From NCBI GenBank assembly GCA_015488785.1, contig WFNC01000533.1:1-10464 (forward strand): a stretch of DNA of 10,464 bases, given 5' to 3'. The notes beneath the pieces were generated by a model. That model made no database searches. It worked only from the letters and a program-made list of their open reading frames with translations, and was not told the DNA's origin. Positions within the stretch are counted from its first letter, which is position 1, and each line of letters opens with the position of its first letter. Origin of the DNA: Flavobacteriales bacterium (GTDB taxonomy: Bacteria > Bacteroidota > Bacteroidia > Flavobacteriales_D > Parvicellaceae). The position numbers were made by a program, and so were the translations under genes. Of the stretch, positions 1-7,214 are shown piece after piece.

Positions 1-10
1 TTATTTTTGC

Positions 11-87
11 GTTAGGGGTAGTAGCGGCATCCTTTTCTGTTTTTTTTCAGAAAAGATATAGCGGATGACCCGCTCGAACGCCCTAAG
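11..87 (+). ncRNA. Structured intergenic element (hairpin-rich, possible Flavobacteriia RNA motif)
   Basis: Three nested complementary pairs are visible. The outer arms TTAGGG (12-17) and CCCTAA (81-86) match over 6 bases. AGCGG at 23-27 can pair with CCGCT at 70-74. A perfect 8-base inner stem, CTTTTCTG (32-39) with CAGAAAAG (48-55), closes a loop of eight T. A second AGCGG at 60-64 can form a small local hairpin with the same CCGCT, so two folds are mutually exclusive. No U-tract follows the hairpin on either strand, so it is not a standard intrinsic terminator. The text GTAGCGGCATCC...AAAAGATATAGCGGA resembles an element I remember as recurrent between genes of Flavobacteriia, possibly the Flavo-1 motif, but I could not verify this. 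The strand is a guess. Confidence 0.45.
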
Positions 88-103
88 AAAAAAGTAAAAA
101 CAG

Positions 104-133
104 TTGACAATTAGTCATTTTTTACTAAATTTG
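104..133 (+). promoter_or_regulatory. Bacteroidota-type promoter for the C1q-like gene
   Basis: TTG at 104-106 (within TTGAC) and TAAATTTG at 126-133 fit the Bacteroidota primary sigma factor consensus, TTG near -33 and TAnnTTTG near -7, separated by 19 bases. Transcription would start near 138-141, leaving a leader of only about 15-18 bases before the ATG at 156. That leader has no Shine-Dalgarno sequence, which is normal in this phylum. The promoter lies downstream of the structured element, so the element is probably not in this transcript. Confidence 0.75.
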
Positions 134-155
134 ATTACACTTCTTATTTAACACG

Positions 156-1700
156 ATGAAAAAACTCCTTTTTATATCTCTTTTATCTGTATTTATTCAG
201 CTTTCGTTTTATGCTCAAAACGTGGGAATTAACGCTACGGGAGCCGCTCCAGACAACTCGTCAATTTTGGATGTTGTTGCTACGGACAAAGGAATTTTGA
301 TTCCAAGAGTTAACATTGCGAACTTAGCTACAGCTGCGCCAATCACATCACCTGCAAACTCTTTACTGGTTTACAATACTAACACAACTACGGGTGAAGG
401 TTATTATTTTTGGGATGGTACAAAATGGTCTAAATTATTAGATTCTAATGCTAATTCTGATGAAGATTGGTACAAAGCAACGACCACGAACGCTCCAACA
501 AGTATAAATGACGATATATTTACCAATGGTAAAGTTGGAATAGGTTTGAATAATCCTTCGCAAGCACTCGATATTAATACTGGTCACGTTCAGGTTCAGA
601 CTGACTTTGGTATTGGAAGACAAATTGGAGACGCAGGAAACGAACATATAATTTACCCAACAAGAACAGGAATAAATACAATGGGGCAATATGGTAGTTT
701 AGCTCCAACAGATCTTAGTATGACTTTAGAGTCTGATCATATTATTGGTTTAGTAGAAACAGATGGAAACGATTTAGTTGGTTGGTTTAATGTGAATCAA
801 GATGAGTTTATTTGGGATGGTAAAATAGGAATAGGTACAGATGTACCAGGCGCTCAACTAACCATAAAAGGAGATGCTAGAATAAGACTAGACAACAATA
901 TAAACAATCAATGGGATTTGAATGTGGACAATACAAATGGTAAATTTGCAATAGAACAATTGACAAACTTTGTAAGCGACGGAAATCGAATTGTAATTAT
1001 GACAAATGGTAAGGTAGGAATTGGACAAAACACACCTACTCATAGACTTGAAGTCAGGCATAACATAGGGGAATTTTCGACAAGAATTTTCAACACACAA
1101 GATGCTGCAGGAAACGGATTGATTATAGAATCCAACGGAGGTTCAGGCGATGACACATTACTATTTATAAGAGGAGACTTGAATGGAACTCCAGCAGATA
1201 AGTTTATTGTAGTAGGTGATGGTAGAGTAGGCATAAACCACTCAACACCAAATACAGCTACTAAATTAGACGTAAACGGATACATGATAGGTCAGAACTT
1301 TTTCTTTTCTGCTTATTCTAGCAATACGTTAACAGCATTTGCAGGAGGAGTCGTCCCTTTTGCAGATGAAAATGACCCTCACAATGACTTTGCAAGTAAT
1401 ACCTATACAGCTCCCGTAAATGGTTATTATTTTTTCTCAACAAATATTACATTTGACGGAGGAAACGGAACGGACGATACTTATGAATTCGAATTTTTAA
1501 AAAATGGTATATCTACAAACAGAACAATTATAAACCCACAATTCCTAACTAGAAGTGGAGATGAAATGACTCAAACAAATACAGCTATTATTCAGTTGAA
1601 TGCTGGAGATCAAGTAAAAGTCAACATAGGAAATGTAGACGCTACAATTATGGTCAATATTAGAAGAAGAAATTTCATGGGCTACATGATTAGTAAATAA
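156..1700 (+). CDS. Secreted repeat protein with C-terminal C1q-like domain
   Basis: This 514-residue protein is likely exported and displayed or released as a binding protein or adhesin; its ligand is unknown. Residues 1-20 are a signal peptide (MKKLLF start, hydrophobic core, cleavage likely after SFYA before QNVGI). Five short repeats of the form [N/D]G[K/R]VGIG..xPxxxLDV lie at about 22-40, 124-140, 221-237, 284-300 and 355-373. Such repeats are typical of large Bacteroidota extracellular proteins resembling phage tail-fibre shafts. A segment GEGYYFWDGTKWSKL (80-94) is also common in that group. Residues 380-514 look like a C1q/TNF-type jelly roll: NTYTAPVNGYYFF (415-427) matches the core FTAPVDGVYFF signature, and the tail FMGYMISK matches the final strand. 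No type IX secretion C-terminal sorting domain is apparent. It has its own promoter and terminator and is convergent to the dcw operon, so a division role is not implied. Confidence 0.85.
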   Translation: MKKLLFISLLSVFIQLSFYAQNVGINATGAAPDNSSILDVVATDKGILIPRVNIANLATAAPITSPANSLLVYNTNTTTGEGYYFWDGTKWSKLLDSNANSDEDWYKATTTNAPTSINDDIFTNGKVGIGLNNPSQALDINTGHVQVQTDFGIGRQIGDAGNEHIIYPTRTGINTMGQYGSLAPTDLSMTLESDHIIGLVETDGNDLVGWFNVNQDEFIWDGKIGIGTDVPGAQLTIKGDARIRLDNNINNQWDLNVDNTNGKFAIEQLTNFVSDGNRIVIMTNGKVGIGQNTPTHRLEVRHNIGEFSTRIFNTQDAAGNGLIIESNGGSGDDTLLFIRGDLNGTPADKFIVVGDGRVGINHSTPNTATKLDVNGYMIGQNFFFSAYSSNTLTAFAGGVVPFADENDPHNDFASNTYTAPVNGYYFFSTNITFDGGNGTDDTYEFEFLKNGISTNRTIINPQFLTRSGDEMTQTNTAIIQLNAGDQVKVNIGNVDATIMVNIRRRNFMGYMISK

Positions 1701-1714
1701 AATTTAAAAATTCA

Positions 1715-1762
1715 CTCAAAAAAAAGCCATTATTACAAAATGTAATAACGGCTTTTTTTGAG
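1715..1762. terminator. Bidirectional intrinsic terminator between convergent genes
   Basis: A long inverted repeat runs from CTCAAAAAAAAGCC (1715-1728) plus TTATTACA (1730-1737) to TGTAATAA (1741-1748) plus GGCTTTTTTTGAG (1750-1762). It pairs almost perfectly, with one bulged A and one A/C mismatch, around a loop of about three bases. The A-run on one arm and T-run on the other give each strand a GC-containing hairpin flanked by a U-tract. It lies 14 bases after the C1q-like stop codon and 17 bases after the ftsZ stop codon on the opposite strand, so it most likely ends both transcripts. Confidence 0.9.
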
Positions 1763-1779
1763 CAATGTATTTTATTATT

Positions 1780-3666
1780 CTAATCTACATTGTCATGTAA
1801 AAAAGAATTGTTATCGCTAAGTCCCGATCTATTTTCGTCACTTGCATCACCAAGTGTAAATCTAGAAACACTTGATTCTGAAGAATGCGGCGTATCTTCT
1901 AACCGAATTTGACGTCTTTTGTAAGCTGGTTCACTTTCCATTTCAGAAAGTCCACTTACCGTTTTTAGCTTTTGGCTATTTTGTCTAATTCTTTCAATAC
2001 GTTGTTTCGCCAACTCTATGTTATCTTCAATGGTAGGCGCATTATTAGTCGCAACTTCTTGCGTTGGTTTTATATCTTCTACTCTATTCGATTCAAAAGT
2101 ATTTTCAACTGGGGGAACGTCATCAATCTCGTCTTCTAAGAAATAACGTGTTTTACCATCTCCTGTTGGAGTTTCTACTTCCGCTTCGTTAACGATAGGC
2201 TCTTCTGTTTTAGGCGTTTGAAAATCCCAAACCATATTTGCACTTGAAGAAACTTCACTTTCGAAAGTAGGAGAAACTTCTTCTGAAATATTTTCTATTT
2301 CATTTGAACTAAAAGTTTCACTTCTAGTCTCTTCAATTCTTGTTTCTTGAAAAACCGGATTAAAAGTCTCCTCTTTTTCTGATTCTAAATTACTGACTTC
2401 GTCAAAAGTTTCATTAAAAGTTATTTCTTCATTAGAAGGCTCAATTTCAGAAAATAAATCATTGGTTTGCGTTTCTATTGGCGTATCAATAACTTCTTTA
2501 GCGTTAACAGAACTAATTGGGTCTTCTTTTACTTCCTCTCTTTTAATAACGTATGGTTCATCAATACGAGTTGCAACATTATTTTGAACAGAAGAAACTG
2601 GCGATTGAATTGGTGATTGAATTGGAGTCGCAACAATTGCTGGACGTTCTTCTTCTAAATTCATTCTTACTTTCTCTGCTTGTTTTTGTGGCAAACCAGT
2701 GTCTGGAGAAACATTAAATCCTGTAGCAATAATCGTAACACTTAATTTCTCACCAAGCGTATCGTCTTTTGCGTGTCCCCAAATTACATCAGCAGTACTC
2801 CCTGCTTCATCTTGAATATGATCTGTAATTTCAGCTATTTCATCCATCAAGACTTCTCTTTCTCCGTATGTAATATTTAAAAGTACATATTTAGCACCTT
2901 TAATGTCATTATCATTCAATAATGGAGAAGACAACGCTTTAGTTACAGCAATAGATGCTCGATCTTCACCTTCAGCTTCAGCAGATCCCATAATGGCAAC
3001 ACCACTATCTTTCATAACCGTACTAACATCGTTAAAATCGACATTTATTTGTCCTGTAACAGAAATAACTTCGGCAATTCCTCTAGCTGCTGTTGCTAAT
3101 ACATCATCTGCATTTTCAAAAGCATTTCCTAGCGTTAAATTACCAAACATCTCACGCAATTTATCATTGTTAATAATCAACAACGTATCAACTGATTGAC
3201 GCATTCTTTCTACACCATCTTCTGCTTGCGTTCTTCTTTTACGTCCTTCGAACATAAACGGAACGGTAACAATACCAACGGTAAGAATACCCATATCTTT
3301 AGCCAACTTAGCAATAACCGGAGCAGCACCTGTTCCAGTTCCTCCTCCCATTCCAGCAGTAACAAAAACCATCTTGGTATTGTTTCCTAGAATGTCTTTA
3401 ATTTCATCTAAGTTTTCTATTGCAGCATTCATTCCCACATCGGGAATAGAACCTGCGCCTCTTCCTTCGGTAAGACTAGCTCCTAACTGTATCTTAATTG
3501 GGACAGGACTAATGTCTAATGCTTGGTGATCTGTATTACAAACCACAAAATCTACACCTTTTATTCCTTGGCGGAACATGTGATTAACGGCGTTACTTCC
3601 TCCGCCACCTACACCTATCACTTTTATGATAGATGATTGCTCTTTTGGTAAATCGAATTTCATCAT
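1780..3666 (-). CDS. ftsZ: Cell division protein FtsZ
   Basis: FtsZ is the tubulin-like GTPase that polymerises into the cytoplasmic Z-ring and recruits the divisome. The GTPase and tubulin-C domains cover about residues 13-325. They contain VIGVGGGGSNAV (16-27), the tubulin signature GGGTGTG (107-113) and the T7 synergy loop NVDFNDV with catalytic aspartates D210 and D213. The protein has 628 residues against about 380 in E. coli. The excess is an acidic, probably disordered linker (about 340-548) carrying a PIQS-PIQS repeat and an isolated MVWDF motif (478-482). A region conserved in Bacteroidota follows (about 549-606: ELAKQRIERIRQ, PAYKRRQIRLE, SSVSRFTLG), then the C-terminal peptide NSFLHDNVD. 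Two adjacent ATG codons (3666, 3663) are both possible starts. It is the last gene of the cluster, 80 bases after ftsA, and I see no convincing promoter in that gap. Confidence 0.98.
   Translation of the reverse strand: MMKFDLPKEQSSIIKVIGVGGGGSNAVNHMFRQGIKGVDFVVCNTDHQALDISPVPIKIQLGASLTEGRGAGSIPDVGMNAAIENLDEIKDILGNNTKMVFVTAGMGGGTGTGAAPVIAKLAKDMGILTVGIVTVPFMFEGRKRRTQAEDGVERMRQSVDTLLIINNDKLREMFGNLTLGNAFENADDVLATAARGIAEVISVTGQINVDFNDVSTVMKDSGVAIMGSAEAEGEDRASIAVTKALSSPLLNDNDIKGAKYVLLNITYGEREVLMDEIAEITDHIQDEAGSTADVIWGHAKDDTLGEKLSVTIIATGFNVSPDTGLPQKQAEKVRMNLEEERPAIVATPIQSPIQSPVSSVQNNVATRIDEPYVIKREEVKEDPISSVNAKEVIDTPIETQTNDLFSEIEPSNEEITFNETFDEVSNLESEKEETFNPVFQETRIEETRSETFSSNEIENISEEVSPTFESEVSSSANMVWDFQTPKTEEPIVNEAEVETPTGDGKTRYFLEDEIDDVPPVENTFESNRVEDIKPTQEVATNNAPTIEDNIELAKQRIERIRQNSQKLKTVSGLSEMESEPAYKRRQIRLEDTPHSSESSVSRFTLGDASDENRSGLSDNNSFLHDNVD
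2603..2626 (-). repeat. 12-base tandem duplication in the ftsZ linker
   Basis: Two adjacent copies of GATTGAATTGG[T/A] (2603-2614 and 2615-2626) differ at one base. They encode a duplicated PIQS unit at about residues 348-355 of FtsZ, at the start of the variable linker. This looks like in-frame slippage, which a disordered linker tolerates. Confidence 0.7.
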
Positions 3667-3746
3667 ATTGCTCTTTATTTTTTTTTATAAAACAAACCAA
3701 TTCGTGCTAGTCTATTTTATTTAATTTTAATTATTTTTTATTCTTC

Positions 3747-5006
3747 TTAATCTATATTGTCTTCAAAAAAGTTTAATACTTTCTTAAAGAAACTACCCTG
3801 TGTCTTATCTGAGTGTGTACGTGTATGCACCTCTTGAGTTGCTTGATATTTATCAAAATGCTCGAACCCTTGAGCTACTAAACCAACACCTGTAGCAAAT
3901 AAAGGACTTGCCACATTTACATTTGAATTTGTACTTAAATGCTCGCTAGGATAACCAATTCTAGAATCCATACCTGTAATATATTCAGACAATTGTGTAA
4001 TGTGCTTTAACTGAGAACCACCTCCAGTTATAACTATTCCTCCAATTAATTTTTTTTCATATCCAGAATTTTTTATTTCATAATAAACGTGCTCTAACAT
4101 TTCTGTAATACGTGCATTAATAATATGAGATAAATTTTTGATTGAAATCTCTTTAGGATCTCGACCTCTAAGACCAGGAATACAAACAATCTCGTTTTCT
4201 TGACTGTTGTGAGGAAAAGCAGTTCCAAATTTTGTTTTCATTAATTCAGCTTGACGATGCATAATCGTACAACCTTCCTTAATATCTTCGGTAATAACAT
4301 TTCCACCAAAAGGAATAACAGCAGTGTGTCTAATTATACCATCGTGAAAAACAGCGACATCGGTAGTACCACCACCTATGTCAACTAAAACAACACCTGC
4401 TTCTTTTTCTTCTTCGCTCAATACAGCAGATGAAGATGCCAATGGTTCTAAGATAAGTTCAGCAACCTCTAAACCAGCTTTTGCTACACATTTATAAATG
4501 TTTTTTGCGGCAGCGATTTGTCCTGTAATAATGTGAAAGTTAGCTTCTAACTGAACACCAGCCATCCCTACAGGATCTTTAATTCCTGATTGTCTATCAA
4601 TAATATATTCTTGTGGTAAAACATGAATAATTTCTTCACCAGGCAACATTACTAACTTATACATATCTTCTATAAGAGAGTTGATATCAGCTTGGCTAAT
4701 TTCACTTTCGCTAGTCTCTCTAGTAATCATTCCTCGATGTTGTAAACTCTTGATGTGCTGACCTGCAATACCAACATTTACTACATTAATTTCAATTCCT
4801 GATTTTGCCTCTGCTTCTTCAACAGCTGCTCGAATAGATTGAACAGTTTTTTCTATATTTGAAACAACCCCACGTGTAACTCCTACACTTGGTGATTTTC
4901 CCATTCCTAGAATTTCTATTTTCCCGTTTTCGGTTTTTCTACCGACGATACAAGCTATTTTGGTGGTTCCAATGTCTAGCCCTACTACAATTTCTGGTGC
5001 ATCCAT
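3747..5006 (-). CDS. ftsA: Cell division protein FtsA
   Basis: FtsA is an actin-like ATPase that tethers FtsZ filaments to the inner membrane and signals to FtsQLB, FtsW and FtsI. The ATPase fold is visible, numbering from the chosen Met: phosphate-1 motif GLDIGTTK (9-16), the SHS2/1C domain (about 75-155), phosphate-2 motif VLVDIGGGTTDVAVF (206-220) and adenosine motif GGIVITGGGSQL (322-333). A variable linker leads to a C-terminal amphipathic helix (SFFKKVLNFFEDNID), the expected membrane-targeting sequence. I chose the ATG at 5006 (MDAPEIVVGLDIGTTK) because family members start about 8 residues before GLDIGT and it lies 11 bases after the ftsQ stop. An in-frame ATG at 5033 inside ftsQ would add nine residues. 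From the chosen start it has 419 residues, typical for the family. Confidence 0.96.
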   Translation of the reverse strand: MDAPEIVVGLDIGTTKIACIVGRKTENGKIEILGMGKSPSVGVTRGVVSNIEKTVQSIRAAVEEAEAKSGIEINVVNVGIAGQHIKSLQHRGMITRETSESEISQADINSLIEDMYKLVMLPGEEIIHVLPQEYIIDRQSGIKDPVGMAGVQLEANFHIITGQIAAAKNIYKCVAKAGLEVAELILEPLASSSAVLSEEEKEAGVVLVDIGGGTTDVAVFHDGIIRHTAVIPFGGNVITEDIKEGCTIMHRQAELMKTKFGTAFPHNSQENEIVCIPGLRGRDPKEISIKNLSHIINARITEMLEHVYYEIKNSGYEKKLIGGIVITGGGSQLKHITQLSEYITGMDSRIGYPSEHLSTNSNVNVASPLFATGVGLVAQGFEHFDKYQATQEVHTRTHSDKTQGSFFKKVLNFFEDNID

Positions 5007-5017
5007 AACTTTATTAT

Positions 5018-5809
5018 TTACCTTTTTGAACAAATTATTTGGTTGTGATATTTAAGACTTATCGTGTCGTAATTATTTAATTCTTGCGGTTTAATCGCTT
5101 CCGTATAAAACCGCTTTAATTTTTTTAACTTATTTTCTATATCTTCTGAACTTCCTAGCAATATTCTATTTCTTCCTACTCTTGGAATTAGTTCAAATTC
5201 TTTATTTCGATTGACATATATTTGCAATGTCTGAGCTTTTATAAAGTTATCTTTATCGATTGCCAAAGCAACGTCATAAATATTATCTAAAAGATGTAAC
5301 GCTTTTAAGCTATCATTACTTTTTATTTCTTTTGCATTTAAGACATTAGCACTAGAGTAATAAATATCTCCTGTAAAAACAGGAACTCTGGCTACATAGT
5401 TTTGACTAAGTGGCATAGTACCTCCTTCTTCGTCTAAATAAAAACTTACTAATCCATCTACATTAATAATTCTTGCAATCGGGCGATTTTCATTAATATT
5501 TAAAACGACAACTCCGTTATTTAATTTTAAAACCTCTACCTCTTTAACGCCTGCTGTTTTTCTAATTTCGTTTTCGATATCAGCAACTTCTATGTCTTTA
5601 TAAACTGAATTATCTAAAGAATAACCAAGGTTACTAATTTTATCTAAAACTAATTCTTCGGTAATAAACTGATGCCCATCCTCTTGTATAATATTTACTT
5701 CTGGAGCACGACAAGGAATAGCCGAATATGAATAATCGACAAATACCAACAAGATAAGCACCACTAATGTGAATGCCGACCAACTCAATATTTCAACTCC
5801 TTTTTTCAT
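5018..5809 (-). CDS. ftsQ: Cell division protein FtsQ (POTRA-domain)
   Basis: FtsQ is a bitopic inner-membrane divisome protein that, with FtsL and FtsB, links FtsA and FtsZ to septal peptidoglycan synthesis. From the chosen start it has a short cytoplasmic tail, one transmembrane helix (about 9-25, LVVLILLVFV), then a periplasmic POTRA-like region (about 37-110) and the beta domain. The ending DTISLKYHNQIICSKR matches the Bacteroidota family. Sequence conservation is low overall, so position between murC and ftsA is important support. I chose the ATG at 5809 (MKKGVEILSW) because it lies 4 bases after the murC stop and puts a lysine pair next to the helix. An in-frame ATG at 5845 would overlap murC by 32 bases and add 12 residues. 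Length is 263 residues, normal for the family. Confidence 0.93.
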   Translation of the reverse strand: MKKGVEILSWSAFTLVVLILLVFVDYSYSAIPCRAPEVNIIQEDGHQFITEELVLDKISNLGYSLDNSVYKDIEVADIENEIRKTAGVKEVEVLKLNNGVVVLNINENRPIARIINVDGLVSFYLDEEGGTMPLSQNYVARVPVFTGDIYYSSANVLNAKEIKSNDSLKALHLLDNIYDVALAIDKDNFIKAQTLQIYVNRNKEFELIPRVGRNRILLGSSEDIENKLKKLKRFYTEAIKPQELNNYDTISLKYHNQIICSKR

Positions 5810-5813
5810 TTGT

Positions 5814-7190
5814 TTAGATATTAGACTCAAGACGGTAAGATTCAAGACTTTCTTTTATTGGATTGACCAATGTATCGATATCTCCTGCTCCTAAGGTTAA
5901 TAGAACTTCTATGTTTTTTATATTTAATTTCTTAATTAATTCTTCTTTTGTTACTAATTCTTTCTTTTCTATTGTTATATTTTCCAACAACATTTGAGAA
6001 GTAACTCCTTCAATTGGTAATTCTCTTGCTGGATAAATATCTAATAAAAACAATTCATCTAATAGACTTAAACTTTCGGAGAACTCGTTTGCAAAATCTC
6101 TAGTCCTTGTATATAAATGTGGTTGAAATACTCCTGTAATTTTTTTAGCTGGATACATCATTCTCACCGAACTAATACAAGCTTTTAATTCTTCGGGATG
6201 ATGTGCATAATCATCGATATAAATAACATCATTCGTTTTTACTTGATATTCGAATCTTCGTTTTACGCCCTTAAAAGTTGCTAAACCATTTTTTATTTTA
6301 TTTTCGGAAAGCTGTAATAACTCTCCCACAGCAAAGGCTGCAATTGCATTTTCAACATTGTGTAAACCAGGTAATCCTACCTTTACATTTTTTACTAACT
6401 GAGTTGGTGTTTGAACATCAAAAGAATAGATACCGTCTATAATCTGGATATTGACCGCATAATAATCCGCTTTTTCAGTAGCTGAATAAGTCACAATATT
6501 ATCACTATTTAAATTCAATCCTTTTCTTAAAACTAAGGTTCCATTTTCTGGTAGCTTGTTTACATAATCCTGAAAAGAAGTTAACAAACCGTCATGTTCA
6601 TTATAAATATCTAAATGATCAGCATCTGTAGATGTTACAACTGCAATATTTGGCGAAAGCGTTAAAAAAGAACGGTCATATTCATCCGCTTCAATAACTG
6701 TAGCTTTTGCTTTATTAGAAAAAACAAAATTTGATTTAAAATTAGAACTAATACCGCCTAGAAAAGCATCGCAAGAATAACCTGAATCATCTAACAGATA
6801 AGCAATCATAGTAGAGGTTGTCGTTTTTCCATGTGTTCCAGCAACTCCAATCGTAAAAGATTTTTGTGTAATTAAGCCTAAAATTTCTGACCGTTTTAAT
6901 ATTGTAAAACCATTCTCACGAAAGAAATTCAACTCATCATTGTCCTCTGCAATTGCAGGAGTATAAATAACCAAAGTATCATTGTGCTTGTGACTTTTCG
7001 GAATTTCATTTATTGCATCCTCAAAATGAATCATACATCCTTCGTCTTCCAACGCATCGGTTAAAGGCGTAGAATTTCGGTCATAACCAGCAACGCTCGC
7101 ATCTTTTGACAAAAAGTAACGTGCAACAGCACTCATTCCGATACCTCCGATACCGACAAAATAAACGTTATGTATATTATTCAAATTCAT
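5814..7190 (-). CDS. murC: UDP-N-acetylmuramate--L-alanine ligase MurC
   Basis: MurC adds L-alanine to UDP-N-acetylmuramate using ATP in the cytoplasm, the first amino-acid step of peptidoglycan precursor synthesis. All three Mur ligase domains are present. The N-terminal UDP-substrate domain has VGIGGIGMSAVA (12-23). The central ATPase domain has GVAGTHGKTTTSTM (115-128), IEADEYDRSF (166-175) and STDADHLDIY (187-196). The C-terminal domain follows GLPGLHNVENAIAA (272-285) with RRFEYQ (311-316), the MurC-diagnostic DDYAHHPEE (326-334) and QPHLYTRTRDF (356-366). Length is 458 residues from ATG 7190, as expected. A TTG at 7202 in frame would add four residues and is less likely than the ATG, which directly precedes the conserved NLNNIHNVYFVGIGG. 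It lies 24 bases after murG and 4 bases before ftsQ. Confidence 0.98.
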   Translation of the reverse strand: MNLNNIHNVYFVGIGGIGMSAVARYFLSKDASVAGYDRNSTPLTDALEDEGCMIHFEDAINEIPKSHKHNDTLVIYTPAIAEDNDELNFFRENGFTILKRSEILGLITQKSFTIGVAGTHGKTTTSTMIAYLLDDSGYSCDAFLGGISSNFKSNFVFSNKAKATVIEADEYDRSFLTLSPNIAVVTSTDADHLDIYNEHDGLLTSFQDYVNKLPENGTLVLRKGLNLNSDNIVTYSATEKADYYAVNIQIIDGIYSFDVQTPTQLVKNVKVGLPGLHNVENAIAAFAVGELLQLSENKIKNGLATFKGVKRRFEYQVKTNDVIYIDDYAHHPEELKACISSVRMMYPAKKITGVFQPHLYTRTRDFANEFSESLSLLDELFLLDIYPARELPIEGVTSQMLLENITIEKKELVTKEELIKKLNIKNIEVLLTLGAGDIDTLVNPIKESLESYRLESNI

Positions 7191-7214
7191 TTTTACGCAC
7201 AATAATTAGTGCTT

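Noticed and set aside
3..68. Possible end of an upstream plus-strand gene: open frame ending in TGA at 66-68, hydrophobic translation
   Set aside because: Only about 21 codons are visible, and the same bases form perfectly paired hairpin arms, which explains the sequence better as a structured non-coding element.
438..1285. Minus-strand open frames inside the C1q-like gene
   Set aside because: They lie opposite a gene with a signal peptide, repeats and a recognisable domain, and their translations show no family motifs.
2903..3390. Plus-strand open frames opposite ftsZ
   Set aside because: These are low-complexity serine/asparagine-rich shadows of the strongly conserved ftsZ reading frame.
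3667..3746. A separate promoter for ftsZ in the 80-base gap after ftsA
   Set aside because: A TTGG and a TTTG occur on the minus strand, but no TAnnTTTG lies at a proper spacing. The gap is simply AT-rich, so I do not call a promoter.
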